Assembly: GCA_038237805.1 (NCBI GenBank)
Contig: JBBRYI010000012.1
Coordinates: 1 to 64,000 of the forward strand
Length of the DNA stretch: 64,000 bases
Source of the DNA: JBBQFI01 sp038237805
Lineage (GTDB): Bacteria > Verrucomicrobiota > Verrucomicrobiia > Chthoniobacterales > UBA10450
Reading direction: 5' to 3'
The notes beneath the pieces are model-generated. The model was given only the letters and a program-made list of their open reading frames with translations. It was not told where the DNA came from and did not search any database. Positions 45,102-53,014 of this stretch are shown one piece after another. Every line of letters starts with the position of its first letter. Position 1 is the first letter of the stretch. The translations under genes and the position numbers were made by a program.

Positions 45102-45459
45102 GGGGGCGTACTGGTTTCGACTCATTGTTTGAAACGCAGACGGCATGTCGAGGATGGTTCGTTGGCCTCGTTAAAATCCGGACCAAAACAAATAAACGCA
45201 GATCACCAAGATCTCGCTCTCGCGGCTTAATTGACCGTGACGTTTGCAGCTGGACGCCTGCTACGGCGGCAAACGTGGACAGCAGGCTAGCCTGACGGCG
45301 GAGTGACCGCGTCGAAAGGCGAAAGGATTTCGTGGACGCTCGGGAGTCGGCAGTGTGCCGGCGCAACGTTCGGCTCCTTAAACCTAAACACCGGATAAAC
45401 ATGTAGATGGCTGCGCGGACGGCGACGAGGACAGGGGTTCAACTCCCCTCGCCTCCACC
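45102..45459 (+). ncRNA. ssrA: tmRNA
   Basis: 358 nt. The 5' end GGGGGCGTACTGGTTTCGAC is the tRNA-like half typical of tmRNA. The 3' end has GGGGTTCAACTCCCC (T arm), then CGCCTCC and an encoded A-CCA. GGGGGCG (45102-45108) pairs with CGCCTCC with one G-U, giving the 7-bp acceptor stem. The tag frame from GCA 45198 to TAA 45228 reads ADHQDLALAA, with the usual LALAA-type degradation end. It rescues stalled ribosomes with SmpB. Its 3' end is a classical integration site; see the truncated ATPase downstream. Confidence 0.95.
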
Positions 45460-45667
45460 ACACTGAATTTCTCTCCAAAACGGAGTCCGTGGCGCGCACG
45501 GCAATGTTGGTTTTAGCAAGGTTTGCCCAGGGTGATTTCCAAGAAACGGTCAGAGTTTGGTTGCGCAAAATGCGGAAGAGATTCACATCTCTTCACACGC
45601 TCACGCGTGCTACATCGAACCGTTCTACGGATTCTGTTTCTATTAAAGGCACGTTAATTCTTCGTGC

Positions 45668-46144
45668 CTAACGAAGGCTTGCGCGGACGGACGCCGCCCA
45701 TTGCTCAAAAAGCGGTGTCTCGTCTGTTCCGCCCTTTCCCCAGACGTAGGCCATTGCGCCGATGAGATTCTCAACGAGCACGCCGGGGTCAGCGAGCTGG
45801 CGTTGTCGAAGGACATTGTACGAGACAACCCACTCGTCCTGTCGAAGATCAATCGGAATAATCGGACGATCGAATTCCGACCACACAAGCCAGTTTATAA
45901 GATTGTCGAAAAGATTTCCGTGGGGGTCGACGACGAGCATGCCGCATTTGCTCTTCGACCAATCGCGGATGTCCTGACGGATAAGATTTTCAAGGAACTT
46001 TGATTTTCCGGTGCCGGTGCCGCCGCAGACATAGAGATGTTTGTCGCGCTCGGTGCGCGACAAGCGAAGGTTTCCGCCACCCCCTGGCATCTTTCCTAAG
46101 ATAAGATCGTTTCCGGGCGGTAAACGCATGACCGTCTTTAACAC
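45668..46144 (-). pseudogene. Truncated conjugative-transfer ATPase (TraM-recognition/DUF87-like)
   Basis: 158 residues. LYVCGGTGTGKSKFLENLIRQDI has Walker A, and GMLVVDPHGNLFDNL has Walker B. These are the N-terminal nucleotide-binding parts of large coupling ATPases of ICEs and plasmids (usually over 500 residues). The frame stops within a CCTAACGAA motif copy (45667-45675), about 200 bp from the ssrA 3' end, so the C-terminal two thirds are missing. The N-terminal extension of such proteins also seems absent. It is best read as the remnant of an element once integrated at ssrA. Confidence 0.6.
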
Positions 46145-46199
46145 TTCTCTCGCCCAAATTCACTTCACTTAAATTGGCGGGGCAAATTACGATTGCGTC

Positions 46200-46433
46200 A
46201 TGACGGAGGCGCAATTGGATCAATACAAGGTCAGGCCTCGAAAGAGGTGTGGCGGATGGAATCTTGAAAGCGACAGGCTCTCGCATGGCCTGCTCTGGTA
46301 TCAATCAGAAGCTGACGCAATCGGCTATGCAAAATGGAACAGCCGAGTTCGTGGCTGCAAAATTGATGTTCTGAACGACGCAGATGAGATTATTAGCACC
46401 GACGAATTTCCGCCGGCTGCGTTCGCGTACTAA
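46200..46433 (+). CDS. Small protein of unknown function
   Basis: 77 residues: HGLLWYQSEADAIGYAKWNSR is followed by an acidic end (DVLNDADEIISTDEF). The short beta-alpha-beta look is vaguely like DUF2188-type proteins, but I cannot assign it. It lies in the putative island region behind ssrA. Confidence 0.5.
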   Translation: MTEAQLDQYKVRPRKRCGGWNLESDRLSHGLLWYQSEADAIGYAKWNSRVRGCKIDVLNDADEIISTDEFPPAAFAY

Positions 46434-46458
46434 AGCCAGACCGATGCAGTCCAGTAAC

Positions 46459-47007
46459 TTATTCGAGCGCCTTAACCCTTTCCCACTCCCTCTTCAGAAT
46501 TCCGCGCGCGACGACTACAATATTATCGATTTTTAGATTTAGCTGCCCCGCGGATCCCGCGCCAGCATGGACGAGGTCGAAGGAATCTCGAAGGTCTTCA
46601 CATAAGTCGCCGTGGTCTTTTTCATCTGGATTTGTCAAAAGGACAATCTTGGCGCGAGAAAACATATAATCCCGCCGCAAAACATCCAACGCTGCATGAT
46701 CGATCTGCGGCTTCACCAACAAATCAGACATACCCCGCAGTAACTGAATCGCTTTTGCGATTTCATCACGGAGTTCGTTGATCCAGTTCTGGCGATTCGC
46801 GGAAAGCACGGTCGCCTTTATCTGTCGATCAGCCACTAATACCGTTGCACGTATCTGACGTTTGATACCCCAAAACGCCATGAGGGAAGTTATGAGAGCA
46901 GCAAAAACGGCTAGGAAAGCCACCGCAGCACTCAAAAACGCAGCAGCTGCTGCAGCGCTCGCTGGGTTTTTTTGCGTTTCTTCTATGATTGAACGCAGTA
47001 CGTTCAT
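46459..47007 (-). CDS. Membrane protein of unknown function
   Basis: 182 residues. One strong membrane helix (about 17-45, AAAAFLSAAVAFLAVFAALI). A cytoplasmic helical region follows with a near-repeat (VADRQIKATVLSANRQNWIN) and a C-terminal domain of about 100 residues. Proteins of this layout are frequent in genomic islands. No function can be assigned. It is in the ssrA-proximal region, convergent with the small gene at 46200. Confidence 0.55.
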   Translation of the reverse strand: MNVLRSIIEETQKNPASAAAAAAFLSAAVAFLAVFAALITSLMAFWGIKRQIRATVLVADRQIKATVLSANRQNWINELRDEIAKAIQLLRGMSDLLVKPQIDHAALDVLRRDYMFSRAKIVLLTNPDEKDHGDLCEDLRDSFDLVHAGAGSAGQLNLKIDNIVVVARGILKREWERVKALE

Positions 47008-47892
47008 TTCTCAGTTAGGCGATACTCACGCATGAACCTATTTCAACTTTTTAACCGATGGCGAATGCCGCCTCCAAGCGGCAACGGGTGATTTTTCTTT
47101 AACCCGTATCAGCCGCAGGCTGAAGATTCGCCAAGCGCTGGTTCGCTGGCGAACCCGTAAAGCTGTGTGAGAGAAATAGGCGAAGGAGCGCGAAACCGTC
47201 CGTAGTCTTTGAAGGGCTTTCGCGCTCGTTCGCCCTCTCATTCCGAGGCCGAAGTCTTGAAGATTTTGAGCTGGACGTGGCCTCCGCCGCAGGGGGAGAG
47301 GGGGTAAGGCGGGAGTTGCCAAAGGCGGGCGAGAAATGCTTCAAGTCTTCGGCCCGTTCGCGCGATAGCGAAGCTGTCCTAAAGGACAATGTCCTTTAGA
47401 AGCCGTGTTCCCAAAGTGTGTGAACCCGTCTTTTCTTTCGCCTGAGCGAAAGGGAACGAGCGAAGGCTTTGCGGAGCGAGTGACTGAGGGAGGTTTTGCA
47501 TCGACGCAGCAGCGCGGCAAAACCGACCGAAGTCGGGGGTCGAAGCGAAGCGGAGATTCTCGACAAGACGTTGGAAACAAACGTAATTCAATCAAGGAGG
47601 AGGCATTCCCCACTGCGGGGAAGGGTGCAGGGATAGTCTCTATTCGGCGAGAGACTCGAAATAAGTTCGAGCGCTGTCCAATAGACACCAAATCCCGGGC
47701 TAGATCGCTTGGCAGCACCACAACACAACCTCGTGCTCCCAGGGCTTGACTCCAATCAGGAGACGCGGCAAAACAGGGCAGCCGTCGCCCGCTTTATTTC
47801 GCGTGCAGGAAGAAACTTCTAGCCTTTTTGTAGTAAGTATAATAATTCTCATAAGTGTGACGCAGATGCGTCAGTCTTTGTATGCCAACCCC
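47008..47892. other. 885-bp stretch without a convincing gene
   Basis: Open frames exist in several directions (for example minus 47341-47721), but all are short, overlap each other and have no recognisable residues or signal peptides. A 21-bp near-perfect palindrome, CTAAAGGACA-A-TGTCCTTTAG, lies at 47379-47399. A hairpin from TTTCG...CGAAA lies around 47430-47450. No rnpB, SRP or 6S RNA consensus was seen. The stretch has no copy of the CCTAACGA motif. It fits degraded or foreign DNA of the putative island, or an unrecognised RNA. Confidence 0.5.
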
Positions 47893-48420
47893 ATGAAATT
47901 TTTCCGAACTAGCTCTCTTTGGTCTTTCCTCGCCCTCCCTCTTTTTGCATTTTCTTCCTGCCAACATCCCGTGGTCCTCGCCCCCGGTGAAGATGATTTA
48001 GTCGTTTTGAACGGCTGCGTGATCTCAGCCTGTAACTACCTCGCGGTGGTGAAAACTCAGCATAAACTCGACACGAACTTCTGGGCGAAAGTCCTCCTCG
48101 TCCGTTTCGACAACCATCTGGCCGGACATGCCTATTGCGTTTGGGAAACCGATGGCACGATCTACGGTTACGATCGTAACTCAGGGGGATTTCCGATTCC
48201 GGTTTATACGCGCGATGCCCGCGCGATTGCCATTGTGCTGGCGCAGGAACTATCGAAAATCATGCATGCGCCTTTGGCGGTTGCCAGCGCCGAATTCGTC
48301 GAGCCGACCCAGGTTCAGCTCTACAATTTTTCCGGAGCGAATACAACCGACGTGGCGCCAGCGGCCATTCTGGGCCTTTCCACGATTAATCAAAGTGGCT
48401 TGTCGTTGGTGAGTAAGTAG
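47893..48420 (+). CDS. Lipoprotein, possible cysteine-peptidase/transglutaminase-like fold
   Basis: 175 residues from ATG 47893, which gives a lipoprotein signal (MKFFRTSSLWSFLALPLFAFSSC). The mature part has a Cys-containing helix (NGCVISACNYLAVV) and then HAYCVWETDGTIYGYDRNSGG, which could be the Cys...His...Asp set of a papain-like fold; this is only a suggestion. Function unknown. It may mark the right end of the putative island. Confidence 0.6.
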   Translation: MKFFRTSSLWSFLALPLFAFSSCQHPVVLAPGEDDLVVLNGCVISACNYLAVVKTQHKLDTNFWAKVLLVRFDNHLAGHAYCVWETDGTIYGYDRNSGGFPIPVYTRDARAIAIVLAQELSKIMHAPLAVASAEFVEPTQVQLYNFSGANTTDVAPAAILGLSTINQSGLSLVSK

Positions 48421-48442
48421 CGCGAAGCAACGGAAGCAGGGC

Positions 48443-49045
48443 TCAGGGCTTGCCCCAAGTTTTTTCCTTAAAGTTCACTCGGCCCGAGCCACGCTCGAAC
48501 GCATCAAAGTGGCCCGGGTTTTCGCGGTAATATTTTTGGTGATAATCTTCCGCCGGATAAAATTTCATCGCAGACAAGATCTCGGTCACGATCGGCTTCT
48601 TAAATTTTCCGGACTGGGCCAGTTTGCTCTTTGAAGCTTCGGCCGTCTTCTTCTCTTCTTCGTTTCCGTAGAAAACGGCCGCGCGATAGCTCGGTCCGAT
48701 ATCCGTAAACTGACCATCGCTCTGAGTGGGATCGATTTCTTTCCAGAAAACGTCCAGAAGCTGATCGTAGGAAACTTTTTGCGGATCGTAGGTCACTTCG
48801 ATCGATTCGCGGTATTGTGTTTTCTCAGAGGTCACGAGCTCGTATGTCGGATTAGGTTCAGTCCCGCCGCAATAACCGACGATGGTTTTAATCACTCCGG
48901 GAGTTTTATCGAACGCGGGCTGGATGCACCAAAAGCAACCGCCCGCAAAGACTGCGGTCTTCGTCGTCGGATGGGATTCTTCCGCCGCGTTTGCGCCCGC
49001 AGTGAGCACAAGACCGGCAATAAGCGCAGTGAGTAATTTCGTCAT
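48443..49045 (-). CDS. msrA: Peptide-methionine (S)-S-oxide reductase, exported
   Basis: 200 residues. A signal peptide (first about 20 residues) precedes the MsrA domain: FAGGCFWCIQPAFDKTPGVI with the catalytic Cys, GYCGGTEPNPTYE, YRESIEVTYDP, DGQFTDIGPSYRAAVF and YHQKYYREN. It repairs oxidised methionine, here probably in the periplasm. Single-domain, no MsrB attached. Confidence 0.93.
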   Translation of the reverse strand: MTKLLTALIAGLVLTAGANAAEESHPTTKTAVFAGGCFWCIQPAFDKTPGVIKTIVGYCGGTEPNPTYELVTSEKTQYRESIEVTYDPQKVSYDQLLDVFWKEIDPTQSDGQFTDIGPSYRAAVFYGNEEEKKTAEASKSKLAQSGKFKKPIVTEILSAMKFYPAEDYHQKYYRENPGHFDAFERGSGRVNFKEKTWGKP

Positions 49046-49108
49046 GGGCGATTAGACAGTGTGCGGACTGCTTTGTTCCAAGATAATCCGCGCGATAACT
49101 TGTATTGG

Positions 49109-49729
49109 ATGCAATCAAAGCAACAGATCACCTCATCCGGCGCAGCCGAGTATTTTCCGGAGAATTATTTCCAAGTCCTCGATCTCCAATCTGTCTTTCC
49201 TCGCTGCGCTCCGCTCGAAGTCGATCTCGGTTGCGGCGACGGTTCGTTTCTCGTCGCATTAGCCGAACAAAATCCGCAGCGCAATTTCATCGGCATCGAG
49301 CGTCTCCTCGGTCGCGTCCGGAGCGCATGCCGTAAAATCGCACGCGAAAATCTCAACAACGCGCGCGTGATCCGAATCGAAACTTCCTATGCCGTCGCAC
49401 ATCTGTTTTCGCCAAATTCGGTTTCCGTTTTTTATTTGCTCTTCCCCGATCCCTGGCCGAAACGGCGGCATCAGCGACGGCGCATCGTCACCGAAGAATT
49501 CCTCCAGGCGATTCGTCGCGCCCTTTCGCCGGATGGTTCGTTCATCATCGCTACCGATGAGCGTGAATATTTCGAAGAGATTCGCCGGCAATCAGAAAAA
49601 ATGAGTGGCTTTCCCGCGCAACCAATCGGCCACTCCATGCTGCCGGTCACGACCTTCGAGAAGCATTTTCTCGAACGCGGCCTCGAGATTCATCGACTCG
49701 TGCTGCGAAAGGTCTCTCCGGTCAGATAA
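49109..49729 (+). CDS. trmB: tRNA (guanine-46-N7)-methyltransferase
   Basis: 206 residues from ATG 49109; a GTG at 49061 gives a 222-residue form. SAM motif I is VDLGCGDGSFLVALA, followed by FIGIE, and the family signature is YLLFPDPWPKRRHQRRR. It methylates G46 of tRNA. Its last 40 bp overlap the convergent comEC gene. Confidence 0.92.
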   Translation: MQSKQQITSSGAAEYFPENYFQVLDLQSVFPRCAPLEVDLGCGDGSFLVALAEQNPQRNFIGIERLLGRVRSACRKIARENLNNARVIRIETSYAVAHLFSPNSVSVFYLLFPDPWPKRRHQRRRIVTEEFLQAIRRALSPDGSFIIATDEREYFEEIRRQSEKMSGFPAQPIGHSMLPVTTFEKHFLERGLEIHRLVLRKVSPVR

Positions 49730-51984
49730 GAACGCGCCACCCATCCCGATTGCAAAAACTTCAACTCCACAGCGCCGCTTTCGTCCTGACGAAACAATTT
49801 GATTCCACGCGCGCGCACCAACTCCGCCCATTCCTCGGTGATGCGCTCGCTGTTCGGGAAATCACGCGAGGTAGCAATAATGATTCGCGGATGCACTGCA
49901 TCGATAAACTCGGCCGAACCCGAAATTCCTGAATGGTGCTGACCTTTCACCAGGATGTCGCTACGCAAATCTACACCGCTCTGCAGCAGTTTCTCCTCGG
50001 TGGCGGCTCCGCTGTCGGAAACGAAGAGGACGCGCTGTTTATCGATTAGCAACTGCTCAACCAAAGCCTGGTCGTCAGCGATTTTTGCCTGAAAACTTTT
50101 TGGAGGAAAGAGCGCACGCAGGACGACGTTTTTGGACAAGGCGACCTCGTCCGGACTCGCGAGCAAGGTTCGTTCGATTTTGTAATTTTGTAATTCTGCG
50201 ATGAATGCTCGATGCAGTGACGAGCGATCGCGTGCGCCAGTATCGACTACATGGCGCGGATGAAAGTCATGCAGGAGCGCGCTTGCTCCGCCCACGTGGC
50301 CGCCATCACCGTGAGTGATCAAAAGTCCGTCGAGTCGATTGATTCCGCGCAGACGCAGGTATCCGCGAACAACGCGCTCGAAATCGCGTTGCGCGCCAAC
50401 ATCAAACATCCAGTCGCTTCGACGCGTGTGAATATGCGCGGCACCGCCAATGCCGAGGTCGAGCACGGTAATTTCGGCGCGGGCTTCGTTAGGCCAATGG
50501 GGCCGTTCGGTGTAGAAATGTCCGGTCGGAACCTGCGCAAAAAAATGAACAACACCGAGAACCAGTTGAGCAAGAAGCCAGTTCGCGTTGTTAAAAACGA
50601 CCGATAGAGTCGAGGAAATTGGCGCGGCGATTATTGAGATCAATCCGCCGGCGAGAACAAAAAATGCAATCGGCACGACGATGAGGTTCGCCAGCAGCGA
50701 GATCGGTGTAACGAGATTGTAATACCAAAGCATCAGCGGCAACGAACCAATCCATGCCGCAAAGGAAACCGACGCGCCTCGGGCGACTAATTCCAGCAAG
50801 CGGTCTGCGATGCGTTGCGTGCGCGAAAATAAACTTCGCGGCAGAAATGGATCGGCGGCGAAGAAGCGGCGTAACCAACGATAAATACGATCGGCAAACA
50901 AAACGATCGCGCCGACGACAGAAAACGAAAGTTGGAACCCAAGTGAAAATAATTGGTTTGAATCCCAGCAGAGAATCAGCATCGCGGCGGCCGCGAGACT
51001 GTTGAGTGTAAAAACTCGCCGTTCCGCCAAAAAACCTGCGAGTAGGACCGAGCTCATGATGGCAGCGCGCACGCTCGACACATGAAGACCCGTGATCGCC
51101 GCATAGAAAAGCAACGCGGGAATGATGAGCGCGATCGCCACTTTTTGACGCAACCGCGCGACCTTGGCGACAATCCACAGAAGCTGCGCCACGATTCCTA
51201 CATGTAATCCCGCGACGGCGAAGAGATGGAGGGTGCCTGTTTGCTGAAACGGTTCCTCGATGTCCTCCGGCGTCTGATGCCGCAGACCGAGGACCATTCC
51301 GCTGATTAATCCTTGCGCATCGGGCGAATCCTCGATCCCGCGGGAAAGAATCTTTTGCAGCCATCGGCGGGATTTTTGTGCCGCGCGCAGTATCACGTTT
51401 CCGCCCCGATGACGTATAAGCGTTTGGTCTCCTTCGTAACTTACAAATAGCTGCGTGCGCACATCACGACGCGCCAAGTACGAACGCATGTCGAATTCGC
51501 CAGGATTGCGTGGCGGAGAAACTGGTCCCAATGTTCCGAAGAGTTGGAGTTCGTCGCCAAACTCAGCAGGTGCGCGCGAGCGAACGAAGATCGTTGCCTG
51601 CGAAGGTCGCTGTTCCGTTTCCGATCCAATCGCTTGGAGCATGAAAAGAAACGAAGCGAAGCCATTCGGTGAAGACTTTGGTTCGCTGACGACGACGCCG
51701 TGAACCAAACAATTTTGCGGCTGACCGCCAATTTCCGCGACGAGGCGCAGGCCAGGTGTGTCGCTTACGTGCAGGCTGTGAAGATAAAAAAAGCTCGCTG
51801 CTACGAATGCGTAAGTCGCCAAGGAGTTGCGCGAACGGAGAGTGATGATCGCCAGAATTGCGATCGCGCCTAAGCCCACGCGTGCGGTGCCCGGCGCGAA
51901 GTCCGCGCACAAAATCCCTACAGCGGCCGCGAGCGCCAGTCCGACAAACGGCTGGCGCGGCCACGTTTCATTTAGCTTCGTCAC
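49690..51984 (-). CDS. comEC: DNA internalisation competence protein ComEC/Rec2
   Basis: 764 residues. The N-terminal membrane part is followed by an OB-like soluble domain (about 60-200: FGDELQLFGTLGPVSPPRNPGEFD). The competence domain comes next (about 225-500), with GLRHQTPEDIEEPFQQTGTL HLFAVAGLHVGI, ISGMVLG and TGLHVSSVRAAIMSS. The C-terminal metallo-beta-lactamase domain (about 525-764) follows. Its motif is THGDGGHVGG; most ComEC have HxDxDH, so the second Asp is replaced by Gly. ComEC is the channel for single-stranded DNA in natural transformation. A motif copy (50485) lies inside. Confidence 0.92.
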   Translation of the reverse strand: MTKLNETWPRQPFVGLALAAAVGILCADFAPGTARVGLGAIAILAIITLRSRNSLATYAFVAASFFYLHSLHVSDTPGLRLVAEIGGQPQNCLVHGVVVSEPKSSPNGFASFLFMLQAIGSETEQRPSQATIFVRSRAPAEFGDELQLFGTLGPVSPPRNPGEFDMRSYLARRDVRTQLFVSYEGDQTLIRHRGGNVILRAAQKSRRWLQKILSRGIEDSPDAQGLISGMVLGLRHQTPEDIEEPFQQTGTLHLFAVAGLHVGIVAQLLWIVAKVARLRQKVAIALIIPALLFYAAITGLHVSSVRAAIMSSVLLAGFLAERRVFTLNSLAAAAMLILCWDSNQLFSLGFQLSFSVVGAIVLFADRIYRWLRRFFAADPFLPRSLFSRTQRIADRLLELVARGASVSFAAWIGSLPLMLWYYNLVTPISLLANLIVVPIAFFVLAGGLISIIAAPISSTLSVVFNNANWLLAQLVLGVVHFFAQVPTGHFYTERPHWPNEARAEITVLDLGIGGAAHIHTRRSDWMFDVGAQRDFERVVRGYLRLRGINRLDGLLITHGDGGHVGGASALLHDFHPRHVVDTGARDRSSLHRAFIAELQNYKIERTLLASPDEVALSKNVVLRALFPPKSFQAKIADDQALVEQLLIDKQRVLFVSDSGAATEEKLLQSGVDLRSDILVKGQHHSGISGSAEFIDAVHPRIIIATSRDFPNSERITEEWAELVRARGIKLFRQDESGAVELKFLQSGWVARSYLTGETFRSTSR

Positions 51985-52049
51985 TGGGGGTTAGTCTTTG
52001 GCGCGAAAAATTTTGCTTCGCTCGGCGAAGTTTATATGGTTCCGCGTAA

Positions 52050-53006
52050 GTGCCGATTCCTTTTTCGAAGAAAAGCCGGAGGAACGTCGTTCGCCAGGCG
52101 TCGGGCAACGGCTCCGAAAACAAACGCTCCACCCGCGTAAAAATGCGTCCGCGTTCGGACTGGCATAAGCGCAACTACCTAACGAGTGTTCTTATTCCCT
52201 CCCTTTTCGTCAAACGGGCGGGGCTCCACTCGCAGCCGAAGTTTCCAAAAATTCGCCGGGGCGAAATTTGCATCACCTGGATCGGGCACGCGTCATTCCT
52301 CATTCAAACACACGAAGTCAATCTGCTCATCGATCCGAATTGGGCAAAATGGCTGAAGGTGATCAAGCGACTGAAGCAGCCTGGCTTCGAGATTCATCAT
52401 CTGCCGGAGATTGATTTTGTTCTCGTAACGCACGCACACTTCGATCATCTGGACCGGCGCACTTTGCGCAAAGTTGCAGCCGATCAACCGATCGTCGTGC
52501 CGATCGGTGTTGGAAACCTGGTGCACGATCTCGGTTTTCAAATTGTGCACGAACTTGATTATTGGCAGCGCGTGAAGCTCGGTCCGGTCGAAGTTTCATT
52601 GACGCCCTGTTATCACTGGGGCGCGCGATTCCTCGCGGATTTGCATCGCGGCTTCGGCGGATTCGTCCTCAACGTTGATGGACGCAATATTTTTCATTGT
52701 GGCGACAGCGCGTACTTCCCTGGATTCAGGGAGATCGGTGAGAACTACGAGATCGACATCGCGCTTCTACCGATTGGCGCTTACGACGCACCGACCGGTC
52801 GCGAAGTCCACATGAATCCGGAAGAAGCCGTCAAAGCATTCCGCGAACTCGGCGCAAAAACTTTGGTGCCGATGCATTACGGAACTTTTCGTTTGGGATA
52901 CGAACCTCTGGACGAGCCGCCCGTGCGTTTGCTCACGTGCGCTCGTGAGCACGGTATCGAAGACAAGGTGTTGGTGATGACCGAAGGCAATCCGGTCGTA
53001 CTTTAA
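52050..53006 (+). CDS. MBL-fold metal-dependent hydrolase (NAPE-PLD/UlaG-like)
   Basis: 318 residues with a GTG start (an ATG at 52143 is alternative). ITWIGHASFLIQTHEVNLLIDP, then the metal motif THAHFDHLD (HxHxDH), FHCGDSAYFPGF and PMHYGTFRLG. This is the layout of the NAPE-phospholipase D/UlaG group of beta-lactamase-fold hydrolases. Substrate unknown. Motif copy at 52178. The next gene starts 9 bp later. Confidence 0.83.
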   Translation: MPIPFSKKSRRNVVRQASGNGSENKRSTRVKMRPRSDWHKRNYLTSVLIPSLFVKRAGLHSQPKFPKIRRGEICITWIGHASFLIQTHEVNLLIDPNWAKWLKVIKRLKQPGFEIHHLPEIDFVLVTHAHFDHLDRRTLRKVAADQPIVVPIGVGNLVHDLGFQIVHELDYWQRVKLGPVEVSLTPCYHWGARFLADLHRGFGGFVLNVDGRNIFHCGDSAYFPGFREIGENYEIDIALLPIGAYDAPTGREVHMNPEEAVKAFRELGAKTLVPMHYGTFRLGYEPLDEPPVRLLTCAREHGIEDKVLVMTEGNPVVL

Positions 53007-53014
53007 CGATCGGC

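Noticed and set aside
45055..45586. Minus-strand open frames across the tmRNA
   Set aside because: The region folds as tmRNA with both tRNA-like ends and a tag frame; the ORFs have no homology-like features.
47008..47892. RNase P RNA, SRP RNA or 6S RNA
   Set aside because: None of the conserved core sequences was found on either strand.
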